Shown here one piece after another: positions 30,218-40,683 of a stretch of DNA of 64,000 bases. Source of the stretch: Zygnema cylindricum (Eukaryota > Streptophyta > Zygnematophyceae > Zygnematales > Zygnemataceae); the NCBI GenBank assembly GCA_037447655.1, contig JBBHKE010000298.1, positions 1-64,000 of the forward strand, read 5' to 3'. The translations under genes and the position numbers were made by a program. The notes beneath the pieces were generated by a model. The model searched no databases and had not been told where the DNA came from. It saw only the letters and a list, made by a program, of their open reading frames with translations. Position 1 is the first letter of the stretch, and the number at the start of each line of letters is the position of its first letter.

Positions 30218-30940
30218 AGGAATTCTTTGTGGGATATTCCCCGAATTTCAAGGCATATCGTATTTGGTGCCCCTCTTCCCACCGAATTGTAACTACTCGT
30301 GACGTTATTTTTCATGAGAATCCTCTCATACGTACGCTTATACCCGATTTTTCCCTCTCTCCTCTACCTAGCTTATTTCCTCCATACGAAATTGTCCCCT
30401 CTAATTATGTTACTGTCTTACTTACGCCCCCTCTAATCCTTTCCCCAAATATACCCCCTTTATTCCCTCACGTTTCTCTTATTTCTACAGTTTTTTCGTC
30501 TTCCACAGATTCTGTTCCTTCCTCTAAATCTGGCGATGAATTTTCCTTGGGACATTCCACGATTTTCGAAGATCCACCTCTAGCTGTACGATTTGTTACT
30601 AGTGACGCGATGGTCTTTGATACGCCAAATGTTTTTGTCGCCGGTGACGTGACGGTCCTTCCCTCGACAAATTTGTTTACAATGTCCTTTGGAAGTTACG
30701 TCGTCGGCACGTGTGGAGCGCAATTCGATTTTTACACATCCTTTGGAAGTTTCGTCGCCGGCACGTATGGAGCGTAATTCGTTCATTATTACGCCGTTAA
30801 GGCCACCTGACGAACAAATTGTCGTACGTCATTGTACGCGCCTTTTACAACCGACGTGGAAAATTCTTGAGAATCTTGCTCACGCCAACCTTGCCGACGT
30901 CAAAGATCCTCCTACATTAAATGTTGTTTTGAAATGACCT
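30218..30940 (+). pseudogene. Cop-2 integrase C-terminus and variable linker
   Basis: Frame-shifted continuation: F-K-A-Y-R-I-W-C-P-S-S-H-R-I-V-T-T-R-D-V, then a Ser/Pro-rich linker of about 150 residues with low conservation between copies. It corresponds to 38864-39496 in Cop-1 and ends at a stop before RT. Confidence 0.75.
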
Positions 30941-31609
30941 GATGGTGACATGTGGCGGCTTGCTGCTACACAAGAGTACGACGCATTAGTGACGAACAAC
31001 ACCTGGACGCTTTGTACTCTTCCACCAAATCGTCGTGCGATTGGTTCCAAGTGGGTTTTCAAAATCAAACGGTTGGCAGATGGTACGATCGACCTTTACA
31101 AAGCACGCCTCGTCGCCAAAGGCAACGTACAAACAGAGGGCGTTGAATACAATTAGACTTTTGCCCCTGTTGCGAAGTTTGACTCCATCCGTACGATTTT
31201 GTCTCTTGCGGCCCTTCATGATTGGGAATTACAACAACTTGACATCAAAATTGCTTTTCTTCATGGTAGTCTCGCAGAAGATGTTTTTATGGAAGAACCA
31301 CATGGTTACGCTGTCCCTAGTACCGAAACCCTTTTTTTTCATTTAGGTAAGTCCATATATGGTCTTAAACAAGCACCTAGAGTTTGGCATCAAACCCTTG
31401 TCGCAACATTAATTAAAGACAGTTTTAGGGAAATCAGTGCAGATCCAGGAATTTATATTAGAGGTACAAGTGACTAGTTAATCATCATTATTATTTACAT
31501 AGATGATTTAATTCCCGCAGGTCCTAGTAAGTCTTCTATTCCTCAAGTCAAAGGCATTCTGTCCTCCTATTGGCCTATGACCGATTTAGGCAATTTTGAC
31601 TATTGCCTA
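30941..31609 (+). pseudogene. Cop-2 reverse transcriptase, first part
   Basis: Conserved copia RT: W-R-L-A-A-T, A-I-G-S-K-W-V-F-K-I-K, K-A-R-L-V-A-K-G, D-I-K-I-A-F-L-H-G, S-I-Y-G-L-K-Q-A-P-R-V-W-H and the catalytic I-Y-I-D-D-L-I near 31494. Stops at 31154 (N-stop-T-F-A-P) and 31475 break it. Interrupted at 31609 by a TIR element. Confidence 0.88.
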
Positions 31610-32378
31610 GGGTGTAGTTACATCAAACAAAAAGTGAGGTATTTTACGGAATTTTGTACCTAGCCGTACCATGCCGCACTATCTCATCGTGAGTTTTTCG
31701 AAAAGAACATTACACAATATAAGATTACGATTCTCTAAGGATTTGGGAGAAAACATCGACCGTCCGATTGTATTTTGGTCTTAACCCGCGAAGCAATCGC
31801 TCCATCCGCCTCTGTAATGGTGAACCCACCTCGCGGAGGTGAGTTCACCAATACATAACATGTAAAATTGCTACACGTGGACTATAAACACGTGCGACGA
31901 AGAAAAAATATATTTTTCACACTTCCCCGAAGTCACGTGCCGTCGGACAAGGTGACCGTAAAATCTTTGCCGAAAAGAAGTACGGTTTTTGCCTTCCAAA
32001 GACGAACGGATTTTGTCCTCCTTCCAACTCCATGGTTTCGCGCGCTATTTTTTGTCGTTTTTATTTTGCAGTCAATGTAAAGAAAAGAGGACTGATGAAA
32101 GTCAGGAGAGTGAAGGGGATCTTTGAGGTACATTGACACGGTACCCTTGCAAAGTACACGTTCATAATACGGAAGTACGGATTTTCAAACGAATATGGTC
32201 GGTTTTCAAATCTTTGACGATTTTAGAGATTTGATCGTCAGCTTACGAGGAACCACCCAACTCGAAACACATATATGAAAACTTGCTTACAGACGCTACG
32301 CGATGTAATTGAGGCCTCTGTATTACATAATTTTTGTTGTCCGTACTGTTACACAGACCTCCTGGTGTAACCATACCC
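31610..32378. mobile_element. TIR element (MITE-like, family 2) inside Cop-2 RT
   Basis: 769 bp with imperfect 16-bp terminal inverted repeats (GGGTGTAGTTACATCA versus GGGTATGGTTACACCA). The flanking 3-mers are cta/tta, similar to the TWA duplications of PIF/Harbinger elements. Host RT sequence joins cleanly when it is removed (L-G-N-F-D-Y-C... then G-I-T-I-S-R-Q). No transposase. Confidence 0.75.
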
Positions 32379-33260
32379 TTAGGCATCACTATTTCACGTC
32401 AAAGGTCTGCACGCATTTTACAAATGAGTCAAGAGCATTACATTCTTGATCTTCTTGAGCATTTTGACATGTCAGATTGTAATTTGGTGCTTGCTCCCTT
32501 TGATCCCAATACCATTCTCACCAAAGTATCCTCCGATGGGAATGCCTTAGGAGATATAAGCTCATTCTATCAGTCGATTGTAGGGAAATTAATGTATACT
32601 ATGCTTGGTACACGGCCGGATATATGTGTCGCCGTTTGTCTTTTATCTCAATTTTTGCATTGTGCCACTCAAACTCATCTCCAAGCCGCCAAGCGTGTCC
32701 TTCGATACCTTCAAAGAACAAAACATCTTCACCTCACTTTTTACCATCCTTCTCCTCCCTCACCTTCCTCCTCTTCCTTTTCTCCGGACACTTCGATTAT
32801 TGGATTTTGCGATGCGGATTTGGGAAATCAACTCGACGATCGACGTTCCATTTCCGGTGTATGTTTTTCTTTAGGTGGTGGACTCGTCTCTTGGTCTTCC
32901 CGAAAACAAACCACGATTGCTCCTTCCTCGACGGAGGCGGAATATATGGCCGGCACTACCGCCACAAAATCGGCGATTTGGTTTCGACGCCTTCTTTCCG
33001 ATCTTTCTTTTCCTCCATCTTCTCCCACCTCCATTTTTTGTGACTCTCAAGGGGCATTGGCTCTTATGAAAAATCCTATCCATCATACACGCACAAAACA
33101 CATTGACATTCAATTTCATTTTACGCGTGATAAAATCCTTGATGGCACCGTTTCTTTCTCTCATTGTTTCTCCGGCTCTCAACTTGCCGATTTTCTCACT
33201 AAACCTCTACCTCGTCCCTTATTTTATCATCACATTTATTTTGCCGGTCTTCGTGACTAA
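32379..33260 (+). CDS. Cop-2 RT C-terminus and RNase H
   Basis: An open stretch of nearly 300 codons: G-I-T-I-S-R-Q-R-S-A-R-I, G-K-L-M-Y-T-M-L-G-T-R-P-D-I, then copia RNase H with F-C-D-A-D, S-S-T-E-A-E-Y-M-A, F-C-D-S-Q-G-A and H-I-D-I-Q-F-H-F. Terminates at TAA 33258, 22 bp before the 3' LTR. Confidence 0.92.
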   Translation, partial: LGITISRQRSARILQMSQEHYILDLLEHFDMSDCNLVLAPFDPNTILTKVSSDGNALGDISSFYQSIVGKLMYTMLGTRPDICVAVCLLSQFLHCATQTHLQAAKRVLRYLQRTKHLHLTFYHPSPPSPSSSSFSPDTSIIGFCDADLGNQLDDRRSISGVCFSLGGGLVSWSSRKQTTIAPSSTEAEYMAGTTATKSAIWFRRLLSDLSFPPSSPTSIFCDSQGALALMKNPIHHTRTKHIDIQFHFTRDKILDGTVSFSHCFSGSQLADFLTKPLPRPLFYHHIYFAGLRD

Positions 33261-33282
33261 ACATGCTTTAATCGAGGGGGGG

Positions 33283-33759
33283 TGTTAAAATACACTTAAA
33301 GCATTCTAAAACTACTTGTTGATTTCTACACTACTTTTTGAGTCCTAATTGCTACGCTATGAGTCAAGTACCTTGGTTTAGCGTTGTGTACTTTATTTAG
33401 TGGAATGTACATACCTTTATTAGAGTTGTTTATTCTTACGTAGGAATCCTTTTAGTCTTGATTCCTTTTACCGTAGCTAGATGTACTTTCCTAAGTTATG
33501 CTTTAGATTAGATGTACCTTTTAAAGTCTTCTACGGCTACCTCTTAATCCGTCTTACTATAAAACAACCTTGTTTCGTTATGTAAAATTACTTAATTAAA
33601 AAGACACTCAAACGACGAACCTTCTCACTTGTTCCCTTGTTCATCGTTACTCCTTTTTCTGTCTTTTGTCATATCTTGGCCTTTTCAACTACTTCGGCCT
33701 ATCTTTGATATTTTATCATATTAAGTCTTTTTCGGCCGTTTATGGCCTCTCATTCAATA
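33283..33759 (+). repeat. Cop-2 3' LTR
   Basis: 477 bp, preceded by the polypurine tract gaggggggg. It ends ATTCAATA and joins directly to the interior of a MITE, with no target duplication. Confidence 0.9.
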
Positions 33760-34295
33760 CAGGTTTCTTTAGCGTATAGGAATAATTACCGTTATTTACG
33801 CTAATTGAGAATATGGATTTTTTCAAAAAAAGCATACATACTAATAATTTACTTATATTAATTTGGTTTTTAGAAAAATTAAATATCCGCCCCAAACATG
33901 TTTACACTAATATAGGTACATGTACAAAATCTGACAAATCGTACACAAATCGTACGTTCACACGGTCGAATCGCGGTTGTCGGACGAATATGTGCGAACG
34001 TGATTTTTGACAACCCGATTTCATCCCCTTTTTATAGGGCATATTCTCATGCGTCCGTGGTTACTAAAACCCATTAATTATACTTTTTCACTTACAAAGG
34101 TACTGTTTTGTACGGTCTGACACTAACCGTACACCACAGTGTTTAAATGATAATGTACTTTCATTTTTTACTCAAATTGGAAAAGAACCCTAAATGGCGT
34201 AAAAGAAAAAACAGAATAATTTATGCTATTTAAGAATTTGGGAAAAAAAAAGGTACCTTAAATAGCGTTCATTACGCTAATAACGATTCACGGTG
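33760..34295. mobile_element. TA-flanked MITE (family 1), one end missing
   Basis: Mirrored copy of 7534-8092. The right TIR (ATTCACGGTG then TA) is present; about 23 bp of the left TIR are gone where the Cop-2 3' LTR abuts. Confidence 0.85.
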
Positions 34296-34297
34296 TA

Positions 34298-36393
34298 GTA
34301 GTTGCAAAATAGAAGAATGTTTACGGTTTAATTTTTGATTTTTCTGTGAGATGAAGAAATACAATTGGAACTGAATTGAGATCTAAAGAGATTTCCACAT
34401 CAGCATAACCTGCAATTTTGGAAATATATGGATGAGTGAACATTTTTTTTCAGTTTTTTTTTTTTTTAAATCATAATATGCGTCTTGTTTAGCTCAAATC
34501 TGCTAAGGATACAAAAAAAAATTTAAAATAAAAAAAAAACAAAAGTTTCCTACAGCTCTTAAATTCTTGCAAACCTTTGTGTTGAAATTGCTTCTAGAGA
34601 AATCAACTCGAATAACTTTGAAGGAGGATTTCCAAATCTGAAGTCGAAAAAACTTCAAGTATTGTAAGAAACCGATTCTTTTTGAGATTGTTTGACATCA
34701 TCACCCACAAAAAATGCACACATGTTTTGTTTTAAATGTTGCTGTCAGATGTGTACATGCTTTAAAGTCACGAAAAACGGTAGCAAAATTCCGAAAATCT
34801 TGCTCTCCCTCTCCCTCCCTCCCTCCCTCCCTCGTTCCTCCCTTTTTACTTTCTCCCTCTTTCTCCCTCCCTCTCCCTGTTCCTCTCTCTCGCGTGCGCG
34901 CTCTCGTAGTGTTATTTTTTTCTAGCAATAAATGATTGATTTTGCTGAATGATAATTAGTGGTCAACTAATGAAATTTATGTGAAGTTCATTTTCATTTT
35001 TTAGCCCAACTGTTTTCAATTTCTGACTTTTACTTCTCTTAAGTCTGTCCATTACTCTGCTCGCCTTCTTTTTCCAACCTTATAAAAATGGCAACAAACA
35101 CAGGAACATCACTTTATAGAATACTTGAAAACATATCTTATTTTTGATCAATCCAATTTGTATATAAAAATTGCCATGAAGCCAAGTAGACAAAACCTGA
35201 AAAAAATATAAACATTCAAATGAGTTTTTTTTTCCAAAGAAAATAAAAATAAAAGATGAATTTACAAAACTATATTTTAGTGTGGAGAAGCTCCCGATTG
35301 AATGATTTTTTGTTTTTTATTTTTGTCCTTGCAAAAATATGAATATTTTATGCATTATATAATTCGATTTAGGTAATATGTATGTGTGCAATATATATTT
35401 CAGTGTCCACGAGGGAACAAAAAGCAGAAAAATACTTACTTAAAAAAAACAAATTAGAGGCACTAAAAGACAAGTACAAATTTATTGTACTGTAAATAAA
35501 AAAACCTTGCTATCACAAAGTTACGCAAACATGGGTTACTTAAAATGAGCAAAACAAAAAATATGTGACCCGAGGTTGCAAGTATGAGATCCATTTTTTT
35601 TCCATATATTATGGAATTTATTTCTTCATGTGAAGTTATAGACTCATTTTTTGTGAATTCATAGTTTTATTCGCCAAAAAATTACTTTATTTGGTCAAAG
35701 TCGATTTATTTTTTTCGAGTTCAATTTTTTTTTGCCAAATTGTGATTTTTTTTGGTCAATTATTGTTTATTTTGGCAAGGATGCGAGTTACAATAAATTA
35801 AATGACCTTTCCCCTCTGAATTCGGCAGCTATGCCAAACTTGGTATATTTGTGAGTTAAAAAACTCTTAAGCTTTTACCTAGACGTGGGTTTTAGCATGG
35901 AAACTTCAAACTTTTTGAGATCCAAATGCATTTTTTTTTTGTGCCATCGTCACCACATATCGGTAAATGTTTGCTAACAAATTGGGATATTTAAGTTTGT
36001 TTTAATGCTAAAATTGAACATCAACTATTCAACATTTTTTGTGGGCAAATTTTACTTTCTAAATTTCAATTTTTTGGCCACTGGTCAACGTTGACCCTCA
36101 CAAGTTTGTGGAGAAAACTGATGTTTGTGACTTCGTGAAGGAAAAAAAAAAATCAATTTTTAAGGATGAATGTTTTTGGAAATTTTTTTATGTTTTTTTG
36201 TGGAATGCTAAGCATTGACAAATACGGTGACTATGTATAAAAAATCTTCAGTATAAAAAATGAAAATTGTATGTGTCTAAATTTTTTCTTTGAACTTCTG
36301 TAGAGAGTGAAGTAGATCATTAATTAGTTAATCATTCATCTACCAGAGAAAAGATAATGGAACACTTAAAAAGTAACTTTTGATTGATATAAC
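34298..36393. other. AT-rich non-coding stretch (right arm)
   Basis: Mirror of 4452-7531 without the solo LTR. Contains the empty target site of that LTR near 36083 and a CT-rich tract at 34800-34900. No gene seen. Confidence 0.6.
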
Positions 36394-36840
36394 TGTTGAA
36401 ATACAATAAAGCATTCTACACTACTTGTTGTTCTCTACACTACTTTTCAAGTCCTACAACCATTTATTAGAATTTTACATACCTTTATTAGAAATGTACA
36501 TACCTTTATTAGAATTGATGATTCTTGCATAGGAATCCTTTTAGACCTAGATTCCTTTTACCGTAACTAGTTGTGCCTTCCTAAGTTACGCCTTAGATTA
36601 GATGTACCTTTTAGAGCATTTTCCGCTACCTCTTACTTTGTCTTACTATAAGACTCTCTTGTGTCGTCATGTAAATTACTTAAAATCAAAAGACACTCAA
36701 ATGACAAACTTCTCACTTGTTCCTTTGTTTATCGTTACTCCTTCTTGTCTTCTTTATGTTGGCATTTTCTTCTTTTTCGGCCTATCTTTGATATTTTGTC
36801 ATATTTGTTTTTTCGGCCTTTCATGGCCTCTCATTCAATA
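36394..36840 (+). repeat. Cop-1 5' LTR (right arm)
   Basis: 447 bp, TGTTGAAATAC to ATTCAATA, followed by primer-binding site GGTTATGGGCC at 36841-36851. Confidence 0.82.
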
Positions 36841-37700
36841 GGTTATGGGCCTTGCCCTTCGTCTGTCTCAAACTCAAGATGAGGCGTGGCAGATTTTGTG
36901 TCGCACCTACGAAACCGATACTTAGCCACATCGTTTGTCACTACGTCAACAATTCAACGGTGCTCAAAAAGATAAATCTGAAACTATGCTTGTCTTAATT
37001 TAACGAATTAAATTATCGGCTGGACGACTTAAGTGCATTAATTACACTGTCACTCATGAGGATCTCATAAGTACTATTTTGGGTGGATTACCTCTCTTGT
37101 TTGACTCTTTTGCAAGTACGATGAATGCTAATGCATCCACGGTTACGCTGCCAAATCTCACTGACTGTTTGTTACACGAAGAGACGCGCCTATATCTTAA
37201 CAAACTTGTCGATTCTACTGATGGTTCGGCGTTTGTTGTCTCTCCCCCCACGAAATCTCCACTGATTGCAGGATCTCAACCTTTTTGCAAATATTGCAAA
37301 GAGCGTGACCACGTCATCGACGCGTGCCCTGCATTGATTAAGAAACGTGAAAAGGACCGTACGGCTGGTGGACCGCGAGGACTTCCTTCAACGAATCCTA
37401 GTCCGAAGTCCTTGTCGTATTCCCACGCCTACCCACCGCCACTTGGTCATGCGGCGCACGCGACGGTCAACTTCAATTTGCCGTACGGCCCACTGCCACC
37501 GTGGTACCTTACTCCTTATTATTACATTCCTCCTCAAAATCTGCCGGTTTCACCTTTTCCTGACGTCCTTTCAACAACCAACCAAAATGTTGGGTGTGCG
37601 TCACCTGCAACTGTTTCTATCCCATATATACCCCACCCACTTCCCTCCGTGGACTATGGGTACGGTTTTTCGCAATCAAGTAATCCTTGTGATTAGCTAA
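36841..37700 (+). pseudogene. Cop-1 gag (right arm), internally deleted
   Basis: After S-S-V-S-N-S the sequence jumps to D-E-A-W-Q, losing about 240 bp kept in the left arm. Stops occur at 36924 and near 37001. The zinc knuckle C-K-Y-C-K-E-R-D-H-V-I-D-A-C is intact at about 37284-37325, and the open stretch 37079-37696 resembles the Cop-2 gag tail. Confidence 0.82.
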
Positions 37701-38260
37701 TTGACTCAGGCGCTTCTCATCACATGTGTTGTTGGCGTGATATGATGCTTAATATTGTCCCCTTGACATTCCCTTACATATTTATTTGGGAAACAATATG
37801 ATTCCAACTTCCATTCTCGTTGGACAGGTGCATATTAATTCTGGTTCGCACGCCTCTCTTCCAATAATCTTGGACAAGGTTTATTTGTACCTAACCTCAA
37901 AATGAATTTTTTTTTTGGCTAGTTCGGCTTTGCGCCATGGGAGTTTTGTTGTTATCACCGAATCCATCGTTCAATTCTTTTCCTCCACTATGGATCTCAT
38001 TGGTACTAGCACTCGGATGGGCAATTTATATCTTTTAAATTTTTTAATGATATTGCTCATGTTTCTTTAGCCCATTCTCCCTCTTCTTCCTCTTTTCTTA
38101 CATGGCATCTTCGTTACGGCCATATTAATGGTACTAGCCTAGCTTCCCTTGGGAAAGGGCTTGTAATCGGCATCGATAAATTAAATTAAAACAAAATTGA
38201 CTTTTGTCATGGTTGTATTATTAAAAAAATTCCTCGTTTACCTTTTTTTTTTTCTTCTTT
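37701..38260 (+). pseudogene. Cop-1 protease and integrase zinc region remnants
   Basis: L-I-D-S-G-A-S-H-H-M-C follows a stop, with the canonical D-S-G-A-S that Cop-2 has lost. Several frame changes. The integrase zinc region (C-H-G-C) is recognisable near 38205. Confidence 0.75.
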
Positions 38261-38267
38261 TCACTCT

Positions 38268-38699
38268 TTGGCTCCCCTTGATCTCATTCATAGTGATGTA
38301 TGCGGTCCTTTTCCCATTCCAAGCTTTGGCGGCGCATCATATTTTCTCACTTTTATTGATGATTTTTCTCGCTTTACATATGTTTATTTTATGCGTCATA
38401 AATCCAATTTTTTCACCCATTTTCAACATTTCAAAGCACTTGTAGAAAATCACTTGTCATCGCGCATCAAAACCCTTTGCACAGATAATGGGGGGGAATT
38501 TGTTTCCAATGTTTTTTTTGAGCTTCTACTAACACATGGCATTTTACATCACAAAACTTCTCCCCATTCTCCGCAACAAAATGATGATGCCAAACGTCTA
38601 AATCGCACTCTCATTGACATGTCTCTCTCTCTTCTCCATTTTGCATCCTTACCTTTTCACTTTTGGGAAGAAGCCTTACTAACTTCCTCTTATATTTGA
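38268..38699 (+). pseudogene. Cop-1 integrase core (right arm)
   Basis: H-S-D-V-C-G-P, T-D-N-G-G-E-F and D-D-A-K-R-L-N-R: the third catalytic residue Glu is Lys here (Glu in the left arm). Ends at TGA after S-S-Y-I. Confidence 0.85.
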
Positions 38700-39499
38700 A
38701 ATCGCTCTCCTACCTCCTCTCTTTCTAACAAAACTCCTTTTGAAGCGTGGCATGGCACAAAAACTGATGTCTCTCATTTTCGTTTTTTTGGTTGCGACAC
38801 ATACTTCAAAATTCTTCCCCCTTCCAATGGTAAATTAGGTGTTGAGCTATATGAGGAATTTTTGTGGGATGTTCCCCGATTTCTAATGCCTTTCGTACTT
38901 GGCGCCCCTCTTCCCGCCGAATTGTCACCACTCGTGACGTTATTTTTCGTGAGACTCCTCTCATACGTACGCTTGTACCCAATTTTCAACTCACTCCTCT
39001 CCCTAGTTTATTTCCTCCTTACGAAACTGTCCCCTCTAATTCTGTTACCACCTTGCTTATACCCCCTTTAACCCCTTTCTGACATACGCCCCATTTAATC
39101 CCTCATCTTTCTCTTATTTCTACAATTTTTTTGTCTTTTACAGATTCTGTCCCTTCCTGTTCTGGCGATGAACTTTCCTTGGTATGTTCCACGATTTCCG
39201 GTGATCCACCTCCTGTGGTACATTCTGTTGACACTTACGCGACGGTTTTGGATGCGCCAAACTTTCATATCGTTGGTGACGTTACGGTTCTTCCCTCGAC
39301 AAATTTGTTTCCATGTCCTTTGGAAGTTACGTCTCCAACAAAATTGGATAGTTATTCGATCATTATTACGTCGTTAACGCCACCTGTTGAACAACTTGCC
39401 GTACGTCAAAGTACGCGACTTTCCCAACCAACAGGAAGATTCGCGAAAATCTTGCTCAAGCCAACCTTGCCGACGTCAAAGATCCTCCCACATTAAATG

Positions 39500-39842
39500 C
39501 CGCGTTGAAACAACCTGATGCTGACAAGTGGCGGCTCGCTGCTACATAAGAGTACGACGCATTAATGACAAACAATACCTGGACGCTTTGTACTCTTCCA
39601 CCAAATCGCCGTGCAATTGGTTCCAAGTGGATTTTTAAGATTAAAGGACTGGCACATGGTATTATCGACCATTACTAGGCATGTTTCGTCGCCAAAGGTT
39701 ACTTACAGACAGACGGCGTTGACTTCAACGAGACTTTTGCCGCAGTCGCAAAGTTTGACTCCATCCGTACAATTTTGTCCCTTGCAGCTTTTCGTGATTG
39801 GGAATTACAACAACTTGACGTCAAAATTGCTTTCATTGCCTA
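39500..39842 (+). pseudogene. Cop-1 RT fragment (right arm)
   Basis: W-R-L-A-A-T-stop-E-Y-D-A-L, then A-I-G-S-K-W-I-F-K-I-K and L-D-V-K-I-A-F, broken by stops. Catalytic motif absent. Confidence 0.8.
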
Positions 39843-40614
39843 AACAAATTGCTATCCTGTGATGTGTGAGAGAGATAATCTCTTCCTATGCTTTTCTCAC
39901 TATTTAAGCTCGTGCACTCCTATCCAATGTGAATGTGTGCATTCGTTTGGTCCAATGGCTACACGCCAAAATATAGAATGTCAGCCGTCGCTGGACGCGC
40001 CCAAAAATGCATCAGTTTCTCGTGGAATCGTCCCAAATTTCCGTACAATTCGATCCGTCCGTCCGTACAATATCCGCTCTCCGATATCTGTACACAATAT
40101 CGGCCGAGATCGTCCAAAATCAGCAAATCCTCGGTGCCCATCTCTGGATCTTTGGAAGTTCCCTTCCTAACCCTGACTCTTCAAGTTCGAAGACTTTATC
40201 TTTTCAAGATGCTACCTCTCAATCACCCCTTAAAAAGCTGACTCGGGATTTAAAAAAAAAAAAAAAAAAACAAATCCTCTCTCCTCTCTCACCTCTTTCC
40301 TCCTCTCTCCTCTCTCCTCTCTCCTCTCCTCTTTCCTTCTCTTTTCTTTATCTGATCCTGTTTTCTCTTCAGGATTTGAAAATCTTCTACACCTTAGTTT
40401 TCTCGTTCAGTATTTTGTGATTCCTAAAGCTTACTGAAGACACAATGTTCATACACAAAACATCTTTCTTCTTGTCTTCTTTTTTCTTGCCCTCACTTAA
40501 CAGCTGAATCACACTAGTACAATTTGAAAGTTTTGAGTTTCTAAAATAGAAAAAGAAAAAACAAAGACATAGATCAGGAAAACCCAAAAAAAATGCAATC
40601 AGTGTGGTACTTAC
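39843..40614. other. Unassigned sequence and LRR intron (right arm)
   Basis: Mirror of 45-825. Contains a CT-rich tract (40262-40340) and fewer 27-bp repeat units than the left arm. No gene recognised; the part next to 40614 is the intron after the LRR exon. Confidence 0.5.
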
Positions 40615-40683
40615 AATTCGTCAAATGCTTTAATTGAAAAACTTTTAGGAAGATTTCCACTAAAGTTATTCCCGTTAAGATAT
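40615..40683 (-). CDS. LRR exon a (69 nt)
   Basis: Acceptor gttcag, donor gtaagt. Reads Y-L-N-G-N-N-F-S-G-N-L-P-K-S-F-S-I-K-A and a split Leu. The duplicate is at 1-44. Confidence 0.82.

Larger units (their letters stand above)
16519..33759 (+). mobile_element. Cop-2, Ty1/copia element split by two later insertions
   Basis: Paired LTRs of 476 and 477 bp (16519-16994, 33283-33759), half-tRNA primer-binding site, gag, protease, [Gyp-1], integrase, RT start, [TIR element 31610-32378], RT end plus RNase H, and a polypurine tract (gaggggggg) before the 3' LTR. Without inserts it is about 5.5 kb. Several stops interrupt pol. No target duplication flanks it: the left flank is LRR unit 2 and the right flank is the inside of a MITE, so its outer ends probably come from two loci joined by recombination. 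Confidence 0.92.
36394..39842 (+). mobile_element. Cop-1, truncated copia element (right-arm copy)
   Basis: Plus-strand copy of the left-arm element with 5' LTR, gag with a deletion, protease remnant, integrase and the first part of RT. Many stops. Ends at K-I-A-F exactly as in the left arm. Confidence 0.88.
33760..40683. repeat. Right arm of the inverted duplication
   Basis: Mirrored copy of 1-8070. The left end coincides with the Cop-2 LTR; on the right it passes into an LRR gene that continues to 43586. Confidence 0.93.
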
